Assembly (NCBI GenBank): GCA_002315325.1
Contig: DCGU01000065.1
Location: 1 to 43,015 of the forward strand
DNA length: 43,015 nt
From: Clostridiales bacterium UBA1770
GTDB taxonomy: Bacteria > Bacillota > Clostridia > Oscillospirales > CAG-272
Reading direction: 5' to 3'
Below are positions 25,523 to 33,594 of the stretch, one piece after another. Numbering within the stretch: the stretch's first letter is position 1; the number at the start of each line of letters is the position of its first letter. The notes beneath the pieces were generated by a model. The model saw only the letters and a program-made list of their open reading frames with translations. It made no database searches and had not been told where the DNA came from. A program made the translations under genes and the position numbers.

Positions 25523-25551
25523 TTAAAAATAGATATAAAGGGAGAACAAAT

Positions 25552-26022
25552 ATGGAAATGCGTCGGAAAGACCGCGAGGTCAAAGATATTGGGCAGATTT
25601 TTGATATTCTGTGTCGTTGCGATACCGTCAGTCTCGGGATGAACGGCGGCGCAGCGCCCTACGTCATCCCCATGACTTTTGGCTGCCGTATGGAAAACGG
25701 ACAGATTGTCGTCTATTTGCATGCGGCACAGTCCGGTCGTAAGTGGGACATCCTGAACAAAGACCCGCGCGTTTGTGTGGAAGGGCACTTGTATTACAAA
25801 ACGGTTATGGAAAACGGCCGTGTGACGGCGAAGTACGAGAGTGTCATCGGCACGGGTGTCGTTGAGCCGATCACCGAAAAAGAAGGCAAAGTGGATGCCT
25901 TTAAGTGTATGTTGGACCACTATGCCGAGAGTGGTTTCCCCGCCGAGAGCTGTAAGGGACTGCCGGACAGCGCCGTTTTTAAGGTGGTTTTAACCGAGGT
26001 CAGCGGCAAGCATAATTTGTAA
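25552..26022 (+). CDS. Pyridoxamine 5'-phosphate oxidase-like / nitroimidazole resistance-type flavoprotein
   Basis: A 156-residue split-barrel flavin-binding protein of the PNPOx-like superfamily, closest in pattern to the NimA-type group: MRRKDREV at the start, then CDTVSLG, PYVIPMTFG and the YLHAAQSGRKWDIL stretch that contacts FMN. Such proteins reduce small molecules or bind flavin; the substrate is unknown. ATG 25552 follows AAAGGGAG. Its leader is occupied by the repeat element at 25325-25522, so expression may depend on reading through its hairpins. Cytoplasmic, no partner gene evident. Confidence 0.83.
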   Translation: MEMRRKDREVKDIGQIFDILCRCDTVSLGMNGGAAPYVIPMTFGCRMENGQIVVYLHAAQSGRKWDILNKDPRVCVEGHLYYKTVMENGRVTAKYESVIGTGVVEPITEKEGKVDAFKCMLDHYAESGFPAESCKGLPDSAVFKVVLTEVSGKHNL

Positions 26023-26040
26023 GCCGCGGTTTGCCAAGGC

Positions 26041-26089
26041 AGCGGATAGCGGATAGCAGATAGCGAATAGCGGATAGCGGATAGCGGAT
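26041..26089. repeat. Tandem heptamer repeat, seven copies
   Basis: AGCGGAT is repeated seven times without interruption; copies three and four each carry one change (AGCAGAT, AGCGAAT). It lies 65 bases before the next start codon. Copy number could vary by slippage. Confidence 0.9.
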
Positions 26090-26153
26090 ACAACGTATTA
26101 CGTAACGACGTTTTCATCATTATTCATTTGAATCGGAAAGGAAGAACCACGTC

Positions 26154-28433
26154 ATGAACAAAGACGCCAAAAAAGCAGGTGCCGATCAACTGACACCGTC
26201 CGTTCCCCAGTATTTTTCCTGGATTAACTCCACCAACGAGGGCTCAACCGAAGCGCAGACGCTGGTCAATTTGGATTATTTTCAATATATGCGCGACACC
26301 TATGGTATGCAAATCAAACTGTATGCCTGGGACGCCGGCAATTTTGACGGGGCACGGCTCGGCTACGGTGACGTCAATTCCGAAAAGTTTAAATCGCAAT
26401 ACCCGAACGGCTATAAAAACGTCGTGGAAAAGGCCAAGTCCATCGGTGTGCGTATGGGCCTGTGGGGGTCTCCGGATGGTTTTGGCGACGATCCCGACAC
26501 GGAAAAGAAACGCTATGATTTCTTCGTCCACCTGTGCCGCGACTACCATTGGGGACTTTTTAAATTGGATGGCGTGTGCGGACAACTCCGCCCTGAAAAG
26601 GCAGCACTGTTTGCCCAAATGCTGCAGGACTGCCGCAAGTACAGCCCGGATTTGGTCGTTCTAAACCATCGCCTGCCGTTGTATGAAGCAGAACCCTACG
26701 TGACCACCTACCTGTGGAACGGTATTGAATCCTACACGGACGTGTGTTTTGCACCGGCCGGGAAAACCGCCCTGCACAATCGCGCTTATATGTTTGAACG
26801 CGGTTTTACCGATAATTTGGACCGCTTGGCAGAGGATCACGGCGTTTGCATTTCCTCTTCCATTGATTATTTTGAGGATGAATTGATTTATCAGGCCTTT
26901 GGCCGCTCCTTGATTTTGGCACCCGAGATTTACGGTAACCCCTGGTTCCTAAAAGACAGCGAACAACCGCGCCTGGCCCGCATTTACAACTACCACCGCC
27001 GCAACGCATCCATTTTGGTGCAGGGCAAACGGTTGGGTGCGGAGTACGGTGCCAACGCCATTGCCCGCGGCACGGACAATAAGCGCATCATCACGACGGG
27101 TAATGATTCTTGGGACGTTAAAACCATTACACTCCATATTGACGAGAGCTTGGGGCTTACGGAAAAAGGTAACTACGAGGTTATCCTGCGTCACCCTTAC
27201 GAGGAGCATCTCGGGACGTTTGCCTACGGTGACACCGTGGACGTAACCCTGAATCCCTTCCGTGCATGCTTGATTGAGGTCTCCGCGCCCCGTGTCGCCG
27301 ATCCCTTCGTCAAGGGCATGGCGTACCGGGTCGTACGCGAAGACGAAAACGGTGAACTCTTGGAGTTCAAAAAATACCGTGACGAAAAAACGGACGTGCG
27401 GGAGAAGGCACCGGTGCATTTGGGTGCCTTGAACGACGTTCTCCCCGCCGATGCCGACGCCGAGTTCAAATACGAAACCGCTATGTTCGCCATCAGCAAC
27501 GATTCCTTGGAATATCGTTCTCTTTTGCGTGCCGGGAAAACGACAGTGCCGCAAATACAGGCGGCGCGCGACGCTTTCTTTGCGCAAAAGGTATACGCAT
27601 TGCGCGGCTGTGAAAACCGCAATATGTTTGATGGCCGGGAGGATACCTTCTTCGATGCCCAGTCCCGCTGCTACTGTGACAGCGATTTGCGTGTGGACGG
27701 CGGCTGCCTGCGCGTGGATTTCGGTCAGGCTGTGGATTGCGACCGCATTGAGATTGTCTCCTTTAAGGGCAATGAAACCACCCGTGAGGTCCTGCCGCTC
27801 CTGACGCCTGCGCACGGTTTTTATTCTGCCGATATGCACACGTGGATCCAAACGGGAGAGGCAGAGGTGCAAACGCTGTGTTCTTATACGCAAGAGGTTG
27901 TTCGCTTTACCGTGCACGATATCTATGATTGCCCCGGTGAAAAAGTGAAAACTTCCTATGCCGTGGGCGGTACGTTGCGCTACTTCCGCCTGCCGGTGCC
28001 CATGGACCGCATCTACAGCGTTAAGGCCCTCAAAAACGGCGTTGACGTCACGCCGCGGGGGGCATTTGCCAACAACATGCAGGCCCCGTACGAGGAACGT
28101 CCCACCAAGTTTGAAAAATCCATGACCGTGACGCTGCCGGAATATCGTGAAGGTGCACGCATTGCCATCGCCGTCAACGGGGAACACGGTGTCGAGGGCG
28201 TTTACGCTGTCATGCTGGCAGACGGCAGGTACGTCGGCTTTGACGCCCGTGCCACCGCATACCCTGCCAACGTTTGGGAGCATCGCGTATGTGCCACGAA
28301 CGCCAATAACACGCTGTTTTTGACGCTGCCGGCGGACCTTGCCGGCAAAACCGTGACGCTCACGGCGCTGTTTAACGGTACCGACGATACCGCAATCGAC
28401 GTGCAGGCCTACCTGTGCGACCGGCACGATTGA
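26154..28433 (+). CDS. GH36/GH27-like (melibiase superfamily) protein with C-terminal beta domains
   Basis: A 759-residue protein. The first 330 residues look like an alpha-galactosidase-type barrel without the usual N-terminal sandwich: YAWDAGNFDG, GVRMGLWGSPDGFG, and LFKLDGVCG with the probable nucleophile Asp139. The acid/base cannot be assigned with confidence. A short beta-sandwich follows, then a segment with FDGREDTFFDAQ and RVDFGQAVDCDRIEI (about 490-540) that resembles an F5/8-type discoidin carbohydrate-binding module, then more beta-rich sequence. No signal peptide. ATG follows AAAGGAAGAA. Substrate unknown; alpha-galactoside or a related alpha-sugar is inferred. Confidence 0.68.
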   Translation: MNKDAKKAGADQLTPSVPQYFSWINSTNEGSTEAQTLVNLDYFQYMRDTYGMQIKLYAWDAGNFDGARLGYGDVNSEKFKSQYPNGYKNVVEKAKSIGVRMGLWGSPDGFGDDPDTEKKRYDFFVHLCRDYHWGLFKLDGVCGQLRPEKAALFAQMLQDCRKYSPDLVVLNHRLPLYEAEPYVTTYLWNGIESYTDVCFAPAGKTALHNRAYMFERGFTDNLDRLAEDHGVCISSSIDYFEDELIYQAFGRSLILAPEIYGNPWFLKDSEQPRLARIYNYHRRNASILVQGKRLGAEYGANAIARGTDNKRIITTGNDSWDVKTITLHIDESLGLTEKGNYEVILRHPYEEHLGTFAYGDTVDVTLNPFRACLIEVSAPRVADPFVKGMAYRVVREDENGELLEFKKYRDEKTDVREKAPVHLGALNDVLPADADAEFKYETAMFAISNDSLEYRSLLRAGKTTVPQIQAARDAFFAQKVYALRGCENRNMFDGREDTFFDAQSRCYCDSDLRVDGGCLRVDFGQAVDCDRIEIVSFKGNETTREVLPLLTPAHGFYSADMHTWIQTGEAEVQTLCSYTQEVVRFTVHDIYDCPGEKVKTSYAVGGTLRYFRLPVPMDRIYSVKALKNGVDVTPRGAFANNMQAPYEERPTKFEKSMTVTLPEYREGARIAIAVNGEHGVEGVYAVMLADGRYVGFDARATAYPANVWEHRVCATNANNTLFLTLPADLAGKTVTLTALFNGTDDTAIDVQAYLCDRHD

Positions 28434-28460
28434 TACGTGCTGCGTTTTCCATACAAACAA

Positions 28461-28495
28461 AATCGGTCCGCAGTGCAAAACACTGCGGACCGATT
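28461..28495. terminator. Bidirectional terminator between convergent genes
   Basis: Perfect 15-base stem AATCGGTCCGCAGTG/CACTGCGGACCGATT with loop CAAAA. The T-run is short on the plus strand and better on the minus strand. Confidence 0.85.
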
Positions 28496-28509
28496 TATTA
28501 CGTTGCAGA

Positions 28510-29946
28510 TCAGCACTGCAGCATCAAACGAATGAAGAATTCCGTAGCGCGTCCTGCGGCTTCCACGCGGATGCGCTCGTTGTTGCCGTGAATCGTGCCG
28601 CGTTCTTCCGCCGTCAGATCCATGGCGGAGAAGCGGTAGACACGGTCGGAAATGCGGCCGTAGTGGCGGCTGTCGGAACATTGTACCATCAAATACGGGG
28701 CAACCAGTGCGCCCTGCCAAGTGCCTTCCACGGCATTGACCACGCGCGCGTAGCCGGGGACGTCGGTGCGGGAAATCGGGCTGGGTTCCATGGAGTGCGC
28801 TACGGTCAATTCAATCTTATCGTTGTCGATGACCTTCTTAATATAAGCCGTTTCGCTTGCAACCGAATCCGCCGGGTTAAGACGAATGTTGGAAACCAGA
28901 GTAGCTTGCGGGGGGATGACGTTGGGGGCGGAGCTGCCGCTCGTCTGCGTGAAGGCAACCGTCGTGCGGCACAGGGCATTGAGTTCGCCGCCGCTCTTTT
29001 TACAAATCATATCCAGCACGGGGGAGAAGCACCACAGGTTGGCAAAAATCATGCGGTATACGAAGGAGGAATGGCGGCCCAGCGTGTCGAACATCTCGGC
29101 CACGGGTTTGGTGATATGGAATTTGGCGGGGTGATTCTCCACCTTGGTGCAGGCGTCTGCCAATTCCACCAGGGGCGTATGGGGACGGGGGGCTGACGCG
29201 TGTCCGCCGTTTGAAAGGGCCTTGTATTCCAGGTTCATCATGCCTTTTTCGGCGATGCCGATCAGGGCGCAGGGACCGGTGACACCGGGGAAGATATCTT
29301 CCACCACGGCACCGCCTTCATCCACGACCAACTCGGGGGTGATGCCGTTCTTTTCAAACCAGTCGACGATGTGAACGGCACCGGCACCGTTGACTTCTTC
29401 ACCGCCGGAGAAGGCAAAGTAGATATCGTTGTCGGGGACGTACCCTTGTGCAATCAGGTGCTCGGCACCGGACAGGATGCCGTTAAAAGTGACCTTGGTG
29501 TCCAGAGCACCGCGGCCCCACAGCACACCGTTTTCCAAAATGCCGGCGAAGGGCGGCTTTTCCCACGCGTCTTCATTGACGGGCACAACGTCGTAGTGCG
29601 CCATCAAAACGGCGGGATTGCCGTGACCTTTGCCGCCCCAACGGAACAAGAGCCCACGGTCGGGGAACTTGGTCAGGGTGCAGGTTGCAAACACGTGGGG
29701 ATACAACTGCGGCAAAAGGGCATAGAGTTTATCAAATTCGGCGTTGTCTTCCGTCTCGGGCGTATAGCTGGATACGGTTTTGCACTGAATCAGTGCCTGC
29801 AGGGTGGCCAGTGATTTTTCACGGTCAAAATCCACGTCGGCGGGTTTTTCCTTGTTGACCGGTTTTACGGTGAACTGTGCCGTGCGAATCAATACGACGG
29901 CTAAAAATGCGGCAATGATGCCTAAAATAACGTACAAAACAATCAT
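28510..29946 (-). CDS. M20 family metallopeptidase, membrane-anchored (PM20D1-like)
   Basis: A 478-residue M20 peptidase. One N-terminal helix (about 1-22) anchors it. Zinc ligands are visible in MAHYDVVP, GRGALDTK, GGEEVNG (catalytic Glu), DEGG and the C-terminal DSRHYG. The size and motifs match the carboxypeptidase S / PM20D1 subgroup, which cleaves small peptides or N-acyl amino acids. The ATG at 29946 follows GGGAGAG; a TTG six codons upstream is unlikely. It lies 14 bases after two membrane protein genes, so peptide uptake and cleavage may be linked. Confidence 0.88.
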   Translation of the reverse strand: MIVLYVILGIIAAFLAVVLIRTAQFTVKPVNKEKPADVDFDREKSLATLQALIQCKTVSSYTPETEDNAEFDKLYALLPQLYPHVFATCTLTKFPDRGLLFRWGGKGHGNPAVLMAHYDVVPVNEDAWEKPPFAGILENGVLWGRGALDTKVTFNGILSGAEHLIAQGYVPDNDIYFAFSGGEEVNGAGAVHIVDWFEKNGITPELVVDEGGAVVEDIFPGVTGPCALIGIAEKGMMNLEYKALSNGGHASAPRPHTPLVELADACTKVENHPAKFHITKPVAEMFDTLGRHSSFVYRMIFANLWCFSPVLDMICKKSGGELNALCRTTVAFTQTSGSSAPNVIPPQATLVSNIRLNPADSVASETAYIKKVIDNDKIELTVAHSMEPSPISRTDVPGYARVVNAVEGTWQGALVAPYLMVQCSDSRHYGRISDRVYRFSAMDLTAEERGTIHGNNERIRVEAAGRATEFFIRLMLQC

Positions 29947-29960
29947 TTTTATCTCTCCCG

Positions 29961-30623
29961 TCAAATCAAATTTTTCTTATACAGAATTCTGGAAACGCCC
30001 AGCGTGAACAGCACGCCGACGGGCACCATAATACCTACGGTGGAGGAGTTCAGGGCAGGGACGAAAATGAACAGTACCAGCATCAACAGGCAGGGAGCCA
30101 CGGCAATCTTCCAGTTCTTGGAGATGAAGACGACGCCAAGTCCCCCGAACAGGGCGGGAATCATTTGATTGAAAGCGGGCTGCAGGACAGGCGCGTCAAG
30201 CAGGGGCGTAATCGGCACCAGCAGAATGACGCCGATAATCAAAATGATGACCGTTACGATGGAGGAAACGGCGATGGCAATGGTGGAAACCACTTCGCCC
30301 TCCTCGGAGTTGGCCTTGACGTCGGCCTGCTCCATGGCGTTGAGCGCACAGGGTAATTTCAGGTTGGAAATATTGCCGGTGACGAAGGACAGGTAAGCAC
30401 CGCCCGCACCCAGCATCGGGAAATAGGTAAAGGTTTCAATCACGGCAACGGCCCAATACATCGGGGCGGTTGCAATCAACCCCTGTACCAAACCTTTCAT
30501 ATCGGGCGAGGTGTTAAACACCAGACAAACGGCAAAGGGGAACAACAAAAGAATTCCGGTGCAAAGCAGGTTCCAAATCATGCCGTAACGGTGGGTATTA
30601 TCCATGTAATCTCTTGTTTTCAC
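29961..30623 (-). CDS. Multi-spanning membrane protein paired with DUF5058 protein
   Basis: A 220-residue protein with about five or six membrane helices and almost no charged loops except SEEGEVV near residue 105. Proteins of this type beside DUF5058 genes are often labelled mechanosensitive-channel-like, but no MscS motif is visible, so I do not assign that role. The GTG start follows AGGAGG by eight bases. Middle gene of a three-gene operon with a DUF5058 protein and an M20 peptidase. The two membrane proteins may form one transporter, with the peptidase processing its cargo; this is inference from gene order. Confidence 0.7.
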   Translation of the reverse strand: MKTRDYMDNTHRYGMIWNLLCTGILLLFPFAVCLVFNTSPDMKGLVQGLIATAPMYWAVAVIETFTYFPMLGAGGAYLSFVTGNISNLKLPCALNAMEQADVKANSEEGEVVSTIAIAVSSIVTVIILIIGVILLVPITPLLDAPVLQPAFNQMIPALFGGLGVVFISKNWKIAVAPCLLMLVLFIFVPALNSSTVGIMVPVGVLFTLGVSRILYKKNLI

Positions 30624-30638
30624 GGTGTTATCCTCCTT

Positions 30639-31382
30639 TTACACAGCGGCTGACAGCCAGTTGGTGAAGGGAATGGCACAGGCCATACCGATGACCAAAC
30701 TCAGCGGCAGCGCATAGTCGGCAATCCAGCGCCAGTGGAACTTTTTGGCAAAAATACCGGCAATCGCCATGACGACGGCGGAAACCAGCATAACCAAAAC
30801 GGGAATGAGGCCGCTTTTATTTGTTGCGGTGATATTGGTCACGTCGCAGAAAACGAAACCGAGAAAGGCCGAGATCATACCGATGAACATGGCGTTAATG
30901 ATGGTATCACTCCAGCGGGCATCCTTCTTTTCCAGGTTAGACATGCCCTTTTGCAGTTTACGGCCGACCACAGGCGCCAGCCAAATGCCGACCAGAATAC
31001 TGATGGTCATAACGAACAAAACCGAGACGAACTGGGAGGCCGTCAGGTCGGAAGAACCCAAGGACAGGCCCATGGCCTGCAGCGTGTTCGTTGCCGCAAT
31101 CGTTTCGTAAGACAGGGAGCCGATGACGCTCAAACGCAGCCAGGGAATGGGCGTACCGAGCGCCTTGGACAGCGTGATGACGCCGACCAAAATGGCGATA
31201 GCGGGGGCAATGGTGAAAATCACTGCCGTGCGGGCGATTTTTTTCAGCTTTTGGGGATCCATCCCAATGGCCTTGGCACGCCGCCACGCGCGTACCAGGA
31301 AAAATACCGATTGTGCCATGACCACGGCAATGATGATGCCGACCATGACGAACAATATCGGACTGTTGACGTCAAAAGACAT
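30639..31382 (-). CDS. DUF5058 family membrane protein
   Basis: A 247-residue protein with about six or seven membrane helices. The opening FDVNSPILFVMVGIII and VFFLVRAWRRAKAIG, and the later SLSYETIAATNTLQAMGL, fit the DUF5058 family of clostridial membrane proteins, which has no established function. ATG 31382 has AAAGGTGG upstream; a GTG four codons earlier is possible. It is the first gene after a strong promoter with an overlapping palindrome, and is followed by another membrane protein and an M20 peptidase. A solute transporter is the likely role, with small peptides or amino acids as candidate cargo. Confidence 0.75.
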   Translation of the reverse strand: MSFDVNSPILFVMVGIIIAVVMAQSVFFLVRAWRRAKAIGMDPQKLKKIARTAVIFTIAPAIAILVGVITLSKALGTPIPWLRLSVIGSLSYETIAATNTLQAMGLSLGSSDLTASQFVSVLFVMTISILVGIWLAPVVGRKLQKGMSNLEKKDARWSDTIINAMFIGMISAFLGFVFCDVTNITATNKSGLIPVLVMLVSAVVMAIAGIFAKKFHWRWIADYALPLSLVIGMACAIPFTNWLSAAV

Positions 31383-31403
31383 AATTTGTACCACCTTTCA
31401 CTT

Positions 31404-31416
31404 TACTATGATAGTA
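31404..31416 (-). promoter_or_regulatory. Candidate operator at the start of the DUF5058 operon
   Basis: TACTAT-G-ATAGTA is a perfect inverted repeat just downstream of the -10 (31431-31426), covering the early transcribed region. This position suits a repressor site. The regulator is not in view. Confidence 0.5.
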
Positions 31417-31425
31417 TGATAAATT

Positions 31426-31454
31426 ATTATAGTGGTAATAGTATAAAAAGTCAA
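31426..31454 (-). promoter_or_regulatory. Sigma-A promoter of the DUF5058/M20 operon
   Basis: Minus strand TTGACT (31454-31449), 17 bases, TATAAT (31431-31426). Confidence 0.88.
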
Positions 31455-31563
31455 TGTTATTTATGCCGTAACGGCAAAAAACGAAATTATTTCGGCGTTT
31501 TCGGTATGGTTTTACGTTCCCGGGGCAAAGAAAGGCGGTAGCCGATTCGCCCTGTCGGGCATT

Positions 31564-31602
31564 AAAACGGATGGCACAGGTAAACCCTGCACCATCCGTT
31601 TT
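31564..31602 (-). terminator. Terminator of the GH127 gene
   Basis: AAAACGGATGG (31564-31574) pairs with CCATCCGTTTT (31592-31602), with an inner CAGG/CCTG stem. It lies just past the stop codon of the minus-strand GH127 gene; the T-run is short. Confidence 0.75.
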
Positions 31603-31614
31603 CTCATTTTTTCG

Positions 31615-33351
31615 TTATTCGGCGTTGCCGTCAATGGGCAGCCACGTGCGGTATTTGCCGCCGGTGGTGCCGAGATGCGCGAAGTTGTATAGGATCACGC
31701 CGTTCGGCAGCGGGATTTCGGCATACTCTGCGCGGGCAATCGTTTTTGCCGCAAGAAGATCGCCGGCATTGATGGGCGGCAGATTGTTTAAATCTTCCCC
31801 GCATGCCGTGGTGTCCACGCCATAGAGCAAGGGGCCGCGGTACACGCTGGTTAAGTCCGCAAAATCGTCCTGTCCCTTCAGGAATCGGGTGGAGAAATCC
31901 AACGTCAAACGAACCGCAGCGTTCCCTTGATAATCAATTTCCGCATAGGTACCCGGCGTTACCGCCTGTGCTTTGCCGTCAACGACCAATACCGTATGGG
32001 TTGACCACGCGGGGATACGTAAGGCAAGCTTGCCGCTCCCGCCCTTCACGTTTAGGGTGACGACGTTGTCAAACGGGTATTGCCCGGTGATTTCTACTGT
32101 CGCACCGTCCTCCGTGACGTACGTGCCGGCTTCATAGGCGTTGACGCAGAGTCTGTCACCCTTTTCGGTAAACGCCCATTCGGAGAGCATGCCGACGGCA
32201 CGCGGTGCGTTGACGGAACAGCAGTTGAGTTCGGGGGAACCGGGGCGGCTTTGGAATTGAATGGACGTCGTGTTGGCAAGACGCTCACCGTCCATCGGCG
32301 TGTCGTACGTCGACCAGCGCCCCGAAGGCGACCACATGCCGAAGCACGCGTTGTACAGCGACTGTTCCAAAAAGTCAACGATCTTGCTGTCGCCCGTCAG
32401 TTTGTATATTTCCACGCCCAGCGCGTTGTAAGCGATGACGCAGCAGGATTCAATGGCGCCTTTTTTAAACGGCGAGCCGACGGCCTGCTCGTTCGTGGAA
32501 AACGCGCCCGTGTTGTGGACGTCAGTCTTTAAGATGGAGTAAAAGGTCTTTTGCGCGGCATCCAGATAGAGCGTATCCCCCGTCGCACGGTACAAATCGG
32601 CCACGCCGATGATGGAATGCATGCTTTCCCAGCGCGGTTTGGGGCACTCGTAGAACTCGCCGTGTGACAGGATTTGGCGGATATAGTCCCCGTTGCCCGG
32701 GGTCTCAAAGTCACGTACAATCTGCAGGGCAAAATCCAGATAGTCTTTGTTGCCCGTTTGGCGATAGAGCAGGGAGAAAATATGGACGGGGGCGAAGTTC
32801 ATCTCGGTCCAGCCGATCTCCCCCAGCCGTTTATTGCCCGTTTGCGGGTTGTAGAACAAACGTAAAAACAATGCGGCGGCCTTTTCCACGCAGGCAAGAT
32901 AGTTGGCGTTCTTGGTTTCGGTGTACCACAGGTACAACCCCAGCATACAGTGATAATGCCCCCAGGCGTCCCACGTTTCCCCTGTCTTGGCCGGATTTTG
33001 GGAATAGGCACCGGTGAGACGGCATTCTTTGCTGAAGCATCCCAAATAACCGTCTTCCGCTTGGGTACTGACCAATTCGTCGGCAAAGGCGATACTTTCC
33101 GATTTCAAACGTTCGTCACCCGTGAGACGATAGATATAGTACGCGCCCGTGAGGTGCTTGCCGGCAAATTCCCCTGACCAGGGCAACATGCTCCGATAGG
33201 GCAGCACGTCCCGCTCACGGAACATACCCAAAATGGCGGGGTTGGTTTGGCGCAAATCGTAGAGCCAACGCGTCGTGATGTTTTTCGCATACCTACCGCT
33301 GAGTGATTGCAGGCTCCTTTGCTTTATGCGGACACTTTTCATTTTATCCAT
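31615..33351 (-). CDS. GH127-family beta-L-arabinofuranosidase (DUF1680)
   Basis: A 578-residue GH127/GH146-type enzyme. The alpha/alpha barrel (about 1-420) carries the cysteine-glutamate zinc site of the family: Glu301 and Cys303 in ESCC, and Cys377-Cys378 in LNCCSVN, where the first Cys is the expected nucleophile. YNACFG and PRAVGML around them are also characteristic. A C-terminal beta-sandwich with ALRIPAWS and YRGPLLYG follows. It should remove beta-linked L-arabinofuranose from arabino-oligosaccharides in the cytoplasm; no signal peptide. It is shorter than HypBA1-type enzymes of about 650 residues. The start at 33351 is used because of its position; the ATG three codons later is possible. 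Confidence 0.88.
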   Translation of the reverse strand: MDKMKSVRIKQRSLQSLSGRYAKNITTRWLYDLRQTNPAILGMFRERDVLPYRSMLPWSGEFAGKHLTGAYYIYRLTGDERLKSESIAFADELVSTQAEDGYLGCFSKECRLTGAYSQNPAKTGETWDAWGHYHCMLGLYLWYTETKNANYLACVEKAAALFLRLFYNPQTGNKRLGEIGWTEMNFAPVHIFSLLYRQTGNKDYLDFALQIVRDFETPGNGDYIRQILSHGEFYECPKPRWESMHSIIGVADLYRATGDTLYLDAAQKTFYSILKTDVHNTGAFSTNEQAVGSPFKKGAIESCCVIAYNALGVEIYKLTGDSKIVDFLEQSLYNACFGMWSPSGRWSTYDTPMDGERLANTTSIQFQSRPGSPELNCCSVNAPRAVGMLSEWAFTEKGDRLCVNAYEAGTYVTEDGATVEITGQYPFDNVVTLNVKGGSGKLALRIPAWSTHTVLVVDGKAQAVTPGTYAEIDYQGNAAVRLTLDFSTRFLKGQDDFADLTSVYRGPLLYGVDTTACGEDLNNLPPINAGDLLAAKTIARAEYAEIPLPNGVILYNFAHLGTTGGKYRTWLPIDGNAE

Positions 33352-33409
33352 AAAAAATACCGTTCCTGTTTCATTGTATTTTTGAAATAGTTAGTGGATT
33401 TCCGCCTTC

Positions 33410-33438
33410 ATTCTATCATGCCGATTTTGTTTCGTCAA
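33410..33438 (-). promoter_or_regulatory. Sigma-A promoter of the GH127 gene
   Basis: Minus strand TTGACG (33438-33433), 17 bases, TAGAAT (33415-33410). Confidence 0.8.
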
Positions 33439-33492
33439 CACAAACGTTGCCGCTGCGAAAAAAGGCCGTCCCACAGAAACGCCAAAACAGTA

Positions 33493-33521
33493 TTGATTCT
33501 TTTGCTTAATTCTTATATAAT
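33493..33521 (+). promoter_or_regulatory. Sigma-A promoter of the propeller-type glycosidase gene
   Basis: TTGATT (33493-33498), 17 bases, TATAAT (33516-33521). Divergent from the GH127 promoter 55 bases to the left; no clear shared palindrome was seen between them. Confidence 0.83.
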
Positions 33522-33594
33522 GGTGTTGACGTATACACCGGGAGAAGCTTATCTCGGTGCCGTAAAAAGACTATCCGTGAAGAGAGGCATTACT

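Noticed and set aside
26041..26089. Heptamer array considered as a CRISPR remnant
   Set aside because: Units are 7 bases, there are no spacers, and no cas gene is present.
26949..28478. Long open frame of 509 codons on the minus strand
   Set aside because: It is the antisense of the GH36-like gene at 26154 and runs through the terminator; no domain or ribosome binding site supports it.
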